From: an uncultured Bacillota bacterium
GTDB lineage: Bacteria; Bacillota_I; Bacilli_A; Erysipelotrichales; Erysipelotrichaceae
Direction of reading: 5' to 3'
NCBI GenBank assembly: GCA_937919165.1
Contig: CALFPO010000059.1
Span: 1-5,900 of the forward strand
Length of the DNA: 5,900 nt
Shown here: one piece after another, positions 1-5,870 of the stretch
How positions within the stretch are numbered: the first letter of the stretch is position 1
Layout: each line of letters begins with the position of its first letter
The notes under the pieces: generated by a model
What the model saw: only the letters and a program-made list of their open reading frames with translations
Told to the model about the DNA's origin: nothing
Database searches by the model: none
Program-made: the position numbers and the translations under genes

Positions 1-55
1 TGAATTGGGGTTTGAGCACTTTTTATAAACTGTCTACGAATGGTTGACTAGTTCA
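1..55 (+). mobile_element. Inner end of an IS3-type insertion sequence extending left
   Basis: These bases look like the terminal part of an insertion sequence whose body lies outside the window to the left. The plus strand ends in CA at 54-55. Read inward on the minus strand it gives TGAACTAGT, nine bases, then GTAGACA, matching the right edge of the window with identical spacing. A terminal TG and a GAC near positions 22-24 of the repeat are, from memory, typical of IS3/IS150-group ends. The T-rich stretch and ATAAACTGTCTAC at 25-37 resemble the transposase-distal end of such elements, so the transposase would run on the plus strand. No transposase residues can be read here. Assignment is by inference from the repeat pair. 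Confidence 0.6.
31..55 (-). repeat. Putative IS terminal inverted repeat (left copy)
   Basis: This is the 25-base terminal repeat of the left element, read on the minus strand from 55 to 31. By eye it shares 18 of 25 positions with the repeat at 5846-5870, including the outer nine and the inner seven bases without gaps. Sequence further inside the element differs between the two sides. That is expected if one side shows the left end and the other the right end of elements in the same orientation. Confidence 0.6.
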
Positions 56-92
56 AAATGCCCTTTTTGTTTTGAATTGATGTTTCTAGAGA

Positions 93-845
93 CTAAAGCA
101 GATGCGCTCCGCCATCGACAAGCAGTTCGATGCCGTTGATGAATGAGCCTTCCTCTGATGCCAGCAACAATGTAGCGCCAGCACAGTCCTTTGGTGCGCC
201 GAGCCTTCCGGCAGGGATGCCCTTAAGACATGCATCATGGTATTCAGGAATAGCCAGAACCTTCTCGTTTCTGCCTGTCAGGATCGTTCCTGGCGACATG
301 CAGTTGACGGTGATGCCAAATGGAGCCAGCTGCTTGCCAAGGTTCTTGACCAATGACATCTGTCCATCCTTTGAGCAGGCATAGCCAACCATCTGCACAT
401 GAGGCTGATGCTGCTGGATAGAGCCGACATAGATGATACGGCCCCAGTTCTGTTCCTTCATATGTGGAACATACTTCTGGGTAAGGGTCAGGCTGGAAGT
501 CAGATTGACCTTGATCACATCGTTGAACTCTTCGACAGTCGTCTCGTCCCAAGGCTTGCGGTACTGGATCGATACGTTCTGCACCAATACATCGATATCG
601 CCTGTCTGGCTGTACAAAGTTGTGGCAATGTCTTCATCATGCAGGAAGTCGCCGACGATCGGTCTTACATCTGCATAAGGTATTTCCCTCTTGATCTCAT
701 CGCAGACACCCTGAGCCTTCTCCATGCTTACGGAAGCATGAACGAAAGTGATGGCATGATGTCTGGCGAATTCGGTTGCGCAGGCCTTTCCGATGCCCTG
801 TGACGAACCGGTAACCAATACTTTTTTTCCTGTAAAATCAAACAT
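93..845 (-). CDS. Short-chain dehydrogenase/reductase (SDR family oxidoreductase)
   Basis: This is a 250-residue classical SDR, a cytoplasmic NAD(P)(H)-dependent oxidoreductase, probably acting on a sugar, polyol or keto-sugar from the importer encoded upstream. The Rossmann nucleotide motif TGSSQGIG is at residues 12-19. The catalytic set is complete: N114, S142, Y155 and K159 (YACSK). PG is at 185-186 and a VDGG C-terminal motif at 243-246. The usual NNAG motif is replaced by QNVS (89-92). No acidic residue is evident at the end of strand beta-2 (HAS, 36-38), which leans toward NADP(H). The ATG at 845 is chosen because AGGAG at 851-855 sits five bases upstream; a TTG at 863 would put that site inside the gene. 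It is the last gene of the operon, 32 bp after the ATPase stop. The class is certain; the substrate is unknown (KduD-like, gluconate- or aldose-dehydrogenase roles are all possible). Confidence 0.92.
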   Translation of the reverse strand: MFDFTGKKVLVTGSSQGIGKACATEFARHHAITFVHASVSMEKAQGVCDEIKREIPYADVRPIVGDFLHDEDIATTLYSQTGDIDVLVQNVSIQYRKPWDETTVEEFNDVIKVNLTSSLTLTQKYVPHMKEQNWGRIIYVGSIQQHQPHVQMVGYACSKDGQMSLVKNLGKQLAPFGITVNCMSPGTILTGRNEKVLAIPEYHDACLKGIPAGRLGAPKDCAGATLLLASEEGSFINGIELLVDGGAHLL

Positions 846-863
846 AATTTCTCCTTTTTTCAA

Positions 864-894
864 AATTAGCTATAAGTTTACCTTATAGCTAATT
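864..894 (-). promoter_or_regulatory. Perfect intercistronic stem-loop, ATPase/SDR junction
   Basis: A perfect 13-bp inverted repeat has arms at 864-876 (AATTAGCTATAAG) and 882-894 and a five-base loop at 877-881. In the minus-strand transcript the 5' arm is the last codons of the ATPase gene, the stop codon TAA (880-878) lies in the loop, and the 3' arm ends about eight bases before the AGGAG of the dehydrogenase gene. No U-tract follows, so it is not a standard intrinsic terminator. An mRNA stability or processing element, or modulation of downstream translation, is more likely. The structure is directly visible; the role is inferred. Confidence 0.65.
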
Positions 895-2395
895 CCATAA
901 CTTTCTTTTGCGTTCTGTCTTCGCCCTTGAGCTCGCCCTGAATCTTGCCGGAAGACAATACCAGGATACGGTCTGACATGTTGACCAGCTCAGGCATATC
1001 TGAAGATACCATGATGATCGAGATGCCCTGCTTGGTCAGCTCACGAAGAATCTTATAGAATTCGGCCTTTGTGCCTACGTCGATGCCCTTGGTAGGTTCA
1101 TCGATGAACAGGATCTTTGGGTCGGTGACAAGCCACTTGCCCAAGACAACCTTCTGCTGGTTACCGCCGGAAAGCGTTCCAGCCAAGGTATTCATTGATG
1201 GAGCTTTGATTCTTAGCCTGTCAAACATCGTCTTGGCCTGATCCTGCTCTGCCTTGAAGTCGATCAGGAACTTATGAGGCAGAATGGTACGCAAGGAAAT
1301 GAGCGAAATATTCTGATAGATAGGAAGCAGCCATACAAAGCCGTTTCTCTTTCTTTCTTCTGTTGCGAAGGCAATGCCAAGCTTGATCGCATCATCAGGC
1401 TTGTTGATCTCGACCTTCTTGCCCTCAAGATATACTTCCTTGGTTACGCCTTCGGTATACTGTCCGAAGATTGCTCCCAAAGATTCTGAACGTCCAGCAC
1501 CGATAAGTCCGCCTAGACCAAGAATCTCGCCTCTATGAAGCTCGAATTCGATGTCTTCCACAATGTTCAAATCAGTTGCGGAAGGGTTAGGAACGGTAAG
1601 ATGCTTGACTGACAGCACAACCTCATCAGTCGCTGGTGAAGGGTCATGAGGATACATGTCGGTCATTGTACGGCCGATCATTTCCTCGATCAGTGTATCG
1701 TTGTTGGTCTCAGTGATCTTCTTGTCGGAGATGCACTTGCCATCTCGGATGACCATGACTCTATCCGCAAGCTCGAATACTTCATCAAGCTTATGGCTTA
1801 TATAGATGATGCCGATTCCTTCGCTCTGCATCTTTCTGATCAGACCGAAAAGCAGGTCAACCTCAGAATTGGTCAGTGCCGAAGTAGGCTCATCGAATAC
1901 GATGATATTAGGATTCTTTACGCGCGCTCTTGCGATCGAAAGAAGCTGCAGCTGTCCAGATGACAACGGACGGCACACTTGGGTTGGAGAGATATGATTC
2001 AGGCCCACTTCATCAAGCAGAGCTCTTGATCTCTCTTTCAAGGTCTTATAGTCAACGAAACTGCCTTCGCCTGGAAGATTTCCGACAAACAGGTTTTCCA
2101 TGACAGAACCGTCCAAAAATACGTTTGTTTCCTGATAAACCATCTCGATGCCGATTGCTCTGGCTGTCTTGACATCCATGTGTTCGACTTTCTGGCCATC
2201 GAATATGATGTCGCCGTCGTACTGGCTGGATGTATACATGCCTGATAGAACCTTCATCAATGTCGATTTACCAGCACCATTTTCGCCACATATCGCCAGT
2301 ATTTCGCCTGACTTCAGATGAAGTGATACATCATCCAAAGCTAATACGCCAGGGAAACGTTTGGTGACATGTCGCATTTCAAGTGTATGTTCCAT
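878..2395 (-). CDS. Sugar ABC transporter, double-domain ATP-binding protein (RbsA/MglA type)
   Basis: This 505-residue protein is the energising subunit of a carbohydrate uptake 2 ABC importer, with two fused nucleotide-binding domains on the cytoplasmic face of the permease. Domain 1 carries Walker A GENGAGKST (37-45), Q-loop Q88, signature LSSGQ (144-148), Walker B IIVFDEP (164-170) and H-loop H201. Domain 2 is degenerate in the family's usual way: Walker A is GLIGAGRSE (296-304) with R for lysine, the H-loop position is serine (VSSD, 463-466), yet signature LSGGNQQ (408-414) and Walker B ILFIDEP (428-434) are kept. Length is typical of RbsA, MglA, XylG and MmsA/GguA proteins. The segment around 55-62 (SSQYDGDI) recalls the XylG/MmsA branch, but this is only an impression. 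The start at 2395 has AGGAG (2401-2405) five bases upstream. It lies 31 bp after the permease gene. The final codons are part of a stem-loop. Confidence 0.96.
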   Translation of the reverse strand: MEHTLEMRHVTKRFPGVLALDDVSLHLKSGEILAICGENGAGKSTLMKVLSGMYTSSQYDGDIIFDGQKVEHMDVKTARAIGIEMVYQETNVFLDGSVMENLFVGNLPGEGSFVDYKTLKERSRALLDEVGLNHISPTQVCRPLSSGQLQLLSIARARVKNPNIIVFDEPTSALTNSEVDLLFGLIRKMQSEGIGIIYISHKLDEVFELADRVMVIRDGKCISDKKITETNNDTLIEEMIGRTMTDMYPHDPSPATDEVVLSVKHLTVPNPSATDLNIVEDIEFELHRGEILGLGGLIGAGRSESLGAIFGQYTEGVTKEVYLEGKKVEINKPDDAIKLGIAFATEERKRNGFVWLLPIYQNISLISLRTILPHKFLIDFKAEQDQAKTMFDRLRIKAPSMNTLAGTLSGGNQQKVVLGKWLVTDPKILFIDEPTKGIDVGTKAEFYKILRELTKQGISIIMVSSDMPELVNMSDRILVLSSGKIQGELKGEDRTQKKVMELAIR

Positions 2396-2426
2396 AACTT
2401 CTCCTTTCTTAAGATTCTGCTAAGGT

Positions 2427-3401
2427 TTAGCCCTTCGATAATACCTGCCTTCTATACCTATCGATGAAGATAGCGATGATCAGGATGATACCGAAGATCA
2501 GCTGTTGAGCGTTAGCAGGAATTCCCAAGAATACCAGGAAGTTTGTGATAGTCGCTAACAGTATGCAACCGAACGCCGTACCGACAATGGTTCCGGAACC
2601 GCCGGCTGGAGATGTTCCGCCGATGATTACGGCAGCCATGTTCTTCATGTTTACTGCATCGCCTGCGCCAGGAAGACCATTTGCGAATCTAGCGGCCCAG
2701 ATGACACCAGTGAATGTGGCAGCGATACCAACGAGTACGTATACGAATATCTGTCTCTTTACAACAGGGATACCTGCAAGATATGCAGTTTCCTGGTTGC
2801 CGCCGATAGCAGCCAGAGAACGTCCCCATTTGGTCTTGTCAAGCACGATGAAGCATGCGATGCCGATGACAATCGCATAAAGGATAGGGATTGGGAATAC
2901 TTCGCCGATGTAGTACTGGCCTACAACCTTTGAAGGATTGGTCAATCCGGATACGGCAATACCGTTTGTCCATACAAGCACAGCGCCTGAAATAATATAT
3001 TGAGTACCTAAGGTAGCAATGAAGGCTGGCTGATTGTATTTGACGATGATGACACCGTTGATCCAGCCGATGATTGCACCTGCGATAAGAACTAGCAAAA
3101 TTGATGGAACAACAGGCATACCAGATACGATCAGCTTAGCATACATGACGCCGCCAAATGAAAGAATGGAACCGATAGACTGGTCCATGCCGCCTGCTGT
3201 CAATAGGAATGTCAAAGGAGCTGCAATATAGAATGAGAATGACGCAGTCCTTAAGATATCCAGAACGTTTTTGACACTATAAAACTTTGGATTTCCAATA
3301 GCAACAATCACCAGGATTATGACTAATGGGATAATGGCACCCAATTCATTTTGGGTAATAATAGCTTTTACTACTTTCTGTAGCTTTGAGTTATTTTTCA
3401 T
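2427..3401 (-). CDS. Sugar ABC transporter permease (RbsC family, BPD_transp_2)
   Basis: This 324-residue polytopic membrane protein has hydrophobic segments at about 20-36, 53-69, 74-92, 99-120, 126-146, 170-187, 217-235, 255-262, 270-292 and 299-314. It is the translocation channel of the importer. Single RbsC-type permeases normally homodimerise, so no second permease gene is needed. Family landmarks are GGMDQSIGS (70-78, usually GGxDLSVGS), the ATPase-contact loop GRSLAAIGGN with LAGIPV (193-213), and the glycine-rich GGTSPAGGSGT (261-271). The ATG at 3401 is preceded by AGAGG about eight bases upstream. A GTG nine codons further up (3428) lies inside a strong stem-loop and has no ribosome site, so it is rejected. 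Sixty-nine bases separate it from the binding-protein gene, and the ATPase gene follows after 31 bp. Confidence 0.95.
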   Translation of the reverse strand: MKNNSKLQKVVKAIITQNELGAIIPLVIILVIVAIGNPKFYSVKNVLDILRTASFSFYIAAPLTFLLTAGGMDQSIGSILSFGGVMYAKLIVSGMPVVPSILLVLIAGAIIGWINGVIIVKYNQPAFIATLGTQYIISGAVLVWTNGIAVSGLTNPSKVVGQYYIGEVFPIPILYAIVIGIACFIVLDKTKWGRSLAAIGGNQETAYLAGIPVVKRQIFVYVLVGIAATFTGVIWAARFANGLPGAGDAVNMKNMAAVIIGGTSPAGGSGTIVGTAFGCILLATITNFLVFLGIPANAQQLIFGIILIIAIFIDRYRRQVLSKG

Positions 3402-3418
3402 AATATTTACCTCTAACA

Positions 3419-3451
3419 AACAATGCACACAGTCAAACTGTGTGCATTGTT
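3419..3451 (-). promoter_or_regulatory. Perfect 15-bp stem-loop between binding-protein and permease genes
   Basis: The arms AACAATGCACACAGT (3419-3433) and its exact complement (3437-3451) enclose a three-base loop. In the minus-strand RNA the structure begins 19 bases after the binding-protein stop and ends about 17 bases before the permease ATG. It is followed by UGUUAG, only weakly U-rich. Stem-loops at this junction are known in sugar ABC operons, where they protect the binding-protein message or act as leaky terminators so that binding protein exceeds permease. That role is inferred here from position and symmetry. Confidence 0.75.
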
Positions 3452-3470
3452 AATTCGACTTATAAAGTGA

Positions 3471-4460
3471 TTAGTAATTTAATCCTTCGTAACCCTGAGC
3501 GTCAGCATATTCCTTAACGCCGTCTTTGTATAAAGCATAAGCACCTAAGCCTGTGAATTCAGGAAGAGTTCCACCTTCCATCATATCCTTAGCCAACTGT
3601 GCAGCAGCCTGGCCAGCACCTGTCCAGTCCTGGATGATTGTGCAATCAGCCATGCCATCAAGAACGTACTGGAGAATATCCATACCACCATCGATACCCT
3701 GAACGTATAACTGATCAGTAGTAAGGTTGTTCTCTTCTCTGTAAGCAGCAGCAGCTACAGCAGCGAATGAGCAGTTGCAAACGATAGCGTTGATGTCAGT
3801 GTGAGCGTTGCAGTAAGTGTTAACCTTTTCAGCAGCCTGGTCAGCAGTACCTGCAGTGTAGTCCTTGTAAACAACAGCTGTAGGAGCAAGTTCAGCAAGC
3901 TTCTTTTCGAAAGCAGCTTCAGTTGTCAGGTGTGACTGAGAAGTGTTAGAAGCAGCAAGGTAGAATACAACGAGGTTTTCAGTACCCTTGTTGTCAACTA
4001 ATGTCTGGGCAATAACTTCACCTAACTTAGCTGGGTCGATACCTAAGTAGTTAGGGCAAAGACCATCATTCAAACCCTGGTTGTAGCCAATAAGCTTGAT
4101 GCCAGCATCCTTAGCTCTCTGAGCAACGTCGTTGAATGACTCATAGTCTCTCCAGTTGCAGATGAGAACGTCAGCTTCATCAGCGATAGCCTGTTCGCAG
4201 AAATCGATCATATCAGGAATAGAAGCAGCAGTAGTAGGACCAACATAAGTGCCCTTCATACCTAACTTTTCAGCTTCAGCTCTGAATGCATCGCCACAAG
4301 TTCCCCATGCAGATCCAGTTGGAAGTGGAGCTACAAACCAAACGTTGTAAGCAGTATCTTCTGTAGTATTTTCTTCTTCTGCTGGTTCTTCAGCCTTCTG
4401 GCAGCCAACTAATGCAAAAACCATAAATGCAGCGAGAAGCAGTGTTAATAATTTTTTCAT
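3471..4460 (-). CDS. Sugar-type ABC transporter substrate-binding lipoprotein (Peripla_BP_4 family)
   Basis: This 329-residue extracytoplasmic receptor of the importer has a lipoprotein signal peptide: MKK, a hydrophobic core to residue 16 and lipobox LVGC with lipidated C20. An acidic linker follows (23-35). The mature part reads as a two-lobed periplasmic-binding fold of the ribose/galactose class: VWFVAPLPTGSAWG (40-53), YVGPTTAASIPDMIDF (72-87), ADVLICNW (96-103), KLIGYNQ (122-128), YLGIDPAKLG (138-147) and VQGIDGG (253-259). Aromatics W41, F42, W53, W103 and W279 are candidates for sugar stacking. The YVGPTT segment recalls LsrB/RhaS-like receptors, but the ligand cannot be named. Eight cysteines besides C20 (55, 88, 101, 135, 217, 228, 230, 273) are many for an exported protein. 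The start at 4460 has a strong AAGGAGG (4467-4473). First gene of the leftward operon, with more biased codon use than its neighbours, fitting high expression. Confidence 0.95.
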   Translation of the reverse strand: MKKLLTLLLAAFMVFALVGCQKAEEPAEEENTTEDTAYNVWFVAPLPTGSAWGTCGDAFRAEAEKLGMKGTYVGPTTAASIPDMIDFCEQAIADEADVLICNWRDYESFNDVAQRAKDAGIKLIGYNQGLNDGLCPNYLGIDPAKLGEVIAQTLVDNKGTENLVVFYLAASNTSQSHLTTEAAFEKKLAELAPTAVVYKDYTAGTADQAAEKVNTYCNAHTDINAIVCNCSFAAVAAAAYREENNLTTDQLYVQGIDGGMDILQYVLDGMADCTIIQDWTGAGQAAAQLAKDMMEGGTLPEFTGLGAYALYKDGVKEYADAQGYEGLNY

Positions 4461-4482
4461 TTTTTTCCTCCTTATAACACTA

Positions 4483-4511
4483 ACTATATTTTATCTAAAT
4501 GTAAGCGCTTT
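4483..4511 (-). promoter_or_regulatory. Candidate promoter of the transporter operon (weak)
   Basis: On the minus strand TATAGT (4488-4483) matches TATAAT at five of six positions. At a 17-base spacing the -35 position falls on AAAGCG (4511-4506), a poor match that lies within the cre-like site. The predicted RNA start would be close to the ribosome site, giving a leader of only about 15-20 bases. A second possible -10 (TATAGA, 4553-4548) also lacks a good -35 hexamer. Weak hexamers would fit an activator-dependent promoter, but no choice can be proved by reading. Confidence 0.3.
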
Positions 4512-4513
4512 GG
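4500..4513. promoter_or_regulatory. cre-like catabolite repression site
   Basis: TGTAAGCGCTTTGG fits the cre consensus TGWAANCGNTNNCA except at the last two bases, and contains the AAGCGCTT palindromic core (4503-4510) typical of CcpA and other LacI-family operators. It lies 40-53 bases upstream of the binding-protein start, where bound CcpA would overlap the likely promoter. Repression of uptake when preferred sugars are present is the natural reading. A local LacI-family regulator is an alternative, but none is encoded here. Confidence 0.5.
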
Positions 4514-4562
4514 AAGAGATATTTCACACATTTTTCGCCTTCATATATCTATAGAATGCTTA

Positions 4563-4587
4563 AAAATCCCGATTTCATCGGCTTTTT
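4563..4587. promoter_or_regulatory. Small hairpin with flanking A and T runs in the divergent region
   Basis: CCGAT (4569-4573) and ATCGG (4577-4581) form a five-base stem with loop TTC, flanked by AAAA on the left and TTTT on the right across a two-base mismatch on each side. It resembles a weak bidirectional intrinsic terminator, which could insulate the two divergent units. Its centre, ATTTCAT (4572-4578), also matches the half-site of the palindrome at 4632-4650, so it may instead be a secondary operator. Neither role can be chosen from sequence alone. Confidence 0.35.
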
Positions 4588-4631
4588 CAAGTTTTTATCC
4601 AAGAAAAAATGTTAATATAAATTTGTAATAT

Positions 4632-4650
4632 TATTTCATAGTATGAAATA
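4632..4650. promoter_or_regulatory. 19-bp perfect palindrome, candidate IclR-family operator
   Basis: TATTTCATA-G-TATGAAATA has nine-base perfect arms around one central base and ends 11 bases before the regulator's ATG. Position next to the gene for an IclR-family protein, length and symmetry fit an operator bound by a dimer, most simply giving autoregulation of the regulator unit and possibly control of the divergent transporter operon. Possible -10 hexamers for the regulator lie just upstream (TAATAT at 4613-4618 or 4626-4631), so bound protein would block them. No convincing -35 box was found. Confidence 0.6.
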
Positions 4651-4661
4651 TTGAGGTAAGA

Positions 4662-5429
4662 ATGATACAATCAGTCGAAAGAGCGTTGGATATAATGATG
4701 TGCATATCCGACAAACATGGCCGTCCGGCCACTATCTCGGAGATTTCCGAAACCACCCATCTAAACAAAAGCACCTGCTGCCATATCATCGATACTTTGG
4801 TAGAAAGAGGATTCTTGGATCAGGTATCGAGATCTTCAGGCTATGTGCTTGGAGTCTATGCGTACAATCTGACCCGCTACAAGGACTTCCAGCGTGATCT
4901 GATCTTCACCGGAATGCCGATTCTCCGCTGGATGCAGAGCAAGTGCGGATCGACTACCATTCTGGCCAATCTGATCAACGGCGACAAGTTCGTGCTGTGC
5001 TACTCAGAGAACCCCGACAATCCTCTGAAAGACCGTGGCGATATCTATAAGGGCACCCTTTACGATTCGGCTACCGGAAGAGCCATGCTGTCGACCCTCA
5101 AGACCAAGGAGCTCAAGGCCATCGTCGAAAGGATCGGATTGCCAAAGCCAGAGGAATGGAAGAACATCTATACCTTCGAGAAGCTTGAAGAAGAGCTTAA
5201 CAAGATCTCCAAGCAGAAGATCGTCAAGGTCCAGGTCGAATCCAAAGGCTACTTCTGCCGTATCGCTACGCCTTTCCTTGGGCCTAGAAATGAACGCTTT
5301 GCTCTTGGCATCGAGCTCAAGAAGGAAAGCCGTCCTACGACAACCGAACTTGAGTATATCGACAAGATACTGATCACTGGCGTCAACGAAATCAAGCGCC
5401 GTATGAAATTCGAGAACATAAAGGAGTGA
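4662..5429 (+). CDS. IclR-family transcriptional regulator
   Basis: This 255-residue DNA-binding regulator is probably the local switch for the transporter operon. The N-terminal winged helix-turn-helix opens with SVERALDIM (4-12), typical of IclR proteins. The recognition region is about 25-51 (ISEISETTHLNKSTCCHIID, then TLVERGF), followed by the wing GYVLG (60-64). The C-terminal effector domain carries the family signature YDSATGRAML (134-143). Family members bind small carbon compounds and their genes commonly lie beside those they control. The effector here is unknown but is plausibly the imported compound or its oxidised product. GAGG (4653-4656) five bases before the ATG serves as ribosome site. 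The stop TGA lies two bases before the next gene's ATG, and its last codons supply that gene's ribosome site. Strong call for the family; activator or repressor mode is undecided. Confidence 0.95.
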   Translation: MIQSVERALDIMMCISDKHGRPATISEISETTHLNKSTCCHIIDTLVERGFLDQVSRSSGYVLGVYAYNLTRYKDFQRDLIFTGMPILRWMQSKCGSTTILANLINGDKFVLCYSENPDNPLKDRGDIYKGTLYDSATGRAMLSTLKTKELKAIVERIGLPKPEEWKNIYTFEKLEEELNKISKQKIVKVQVESKGYFCRIATPFLGPRNERFALGIELKKESRPTTTELEYIDKILITGVNEIKRRMKFENIKE

Positions 5430-5431
5430 AC

Positions 5432-5827
5432 ATGAAAAGAACAAGACTATCAGTACCGGGAACACGCATTCCCCCAAAGATGTATTCGCAAGCCATTGTC
5501 TGCAACAACATCGTCTATGTATCAGGACAGCTTGGCAGGCATCCTGAAGATGGCCATCTGGATGTTGGCGATGCCGAAGCCCAGATCAGGCAATCATTCG
5601 AGAATGTCAGAATGATCCTGGAATACGCAGGCTCATCGCTAGACAAGATCATCACCTGCGAATGCCATCTGCAGAATGTCGAAGATCTTCCGATCCTCAA
5701 CAAGGTCTATGCTGAACTGTTCGAGGATATGGAGATACCGCCATCAAGATGCGCAATCGGCAGCAACCTGGTTGTCCCTGATTGCCTATTCGAGGTTGTG
5801 GTATCAGGAATCATCGACGAAGACTAA
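5432..5827 (+). CDS. RidA/YjgF/YER057c/UK114-family protein
   Basis: This 131-residue cytoplasmic protein has the usual RidA length, and the family normally forms trimers. Seen are YSQAI (18-22), VYVSGQLG (28-35), the Q-x-RQSFENV helix (51-59), and the motif PPSRCAIG (103-110) with R106, equivalent to the carboxylate-binding arginine of RidA, followed by E121 (LFEVVV), equivalent to its conserved glutamate. True RidA deaminates reactive enamines/imines made by PLP enzymes. With both residues kept, activity is plausible, but many paralogues have other hydrolytic roles. The ATG at 5432 has AAGGAG (5421-5426) five bases upstream; an in-frame GTG at 5426 overlaps that site and is rejected. Two bases separate it from the IclR stop, so the genes are almost surely co-transcribed and coupled. 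No PLP enzyme is nearby to name its substrate. Only 18 bases follow its stop before the putative IS end. Confidence 0.93.
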   Translation: MKRTRLSVPGTRIPPKMYSQAIVCNNIVYVSGQLGRHPEDGHLDVGDAEAQIRQSFENVRMILEYAGSSLDKIITCECHLQNVEDLPILNKVYAELFEDMEIPPSRCAIGSNLVVPDCLFEVVVSGIIDED

Positions 5828-5845
5828 CAAAAAAGCCCACCAATC

Positions 5846-5870
5846 TGAACTAGTAAGATAAAAGTAGACA
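5846..5870 (+). repeat. Putative IS terminal inverted repeat (right copy)
   Basis: This 25-base partner of the repeat at 31-55 has 18 of 25 matching positions by eye, with the two conserved blocks at identical spacing. It starts 18 bases after the RidA stop codon, so any native terminator of that gene pair has probably been displaced. Confidence 0.6.

Noticed and set aside
52..76. Seven-base inverted repeat TTCAAAA/TTTTGAA after the SDR gene as its terminator
   Set aside because: The stem is short and AT-rich, no U-tract follows on the minus strand, and one arm overlaps the putative IS boundary at 55.
399..803. 134-codon open frame on the plus strand opposite the SDR gene
   Set aside because: It is antisense to a complete SDR with intact catalytic motifs and has no recognisable domain.
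93..845. Naming the SDR as KduD or gluconate dehydrogenase because an IclR regulator is nearby
   Set aside because: KdgR-type regulation of uronate genes suggests it, but no kduI, kdgK or uronate genes are present and the motifs do not decide the substrate.
846..863. Upstream TTG start for the SDR, adding six residues
   Set aside because: The AGGAG ribosome site at 851-855 would fall inside the coding sequence; the ATG at 845 is properly spaced from it.
1646..1963. 105-codon open frame on the plus strand opposite the ATPase gene
   Set aside because: It covers the region of the first ATPase domain on the other strand and shows no independent coding evidence.
3402..3428. Upstream GTG start for the permease, adding nine residues
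   Set aside because: The GTG lies in the arm of a perfect 15-bp stem and has no ribosome site, while the ATG at 3401 has AGAGG at good distance.
3471..4460. Naming the binding protein LsrB (autoinducer-2) or RhaS (rhamnose)
   Set aside because: Only a short YVGPTT-like segment suggests it, and no lsr or rha enzymes accompany the transporter.
4585..4590. TTGAAA on the minus strand as -35 box of the transporter promoter
   Set aside because: At 17-18 bases the -10 position is only ATTTTT or TTTTTA, so the pair is not convincing.
5004..5477. 157-codon open frame on the minus strand opposite the IclR gene
   Set aside because: It lies wholly over a convincing IclR and RidA start region, has no clear ribosome site and its translation shows no recognisable motif; it is a shadow frame.
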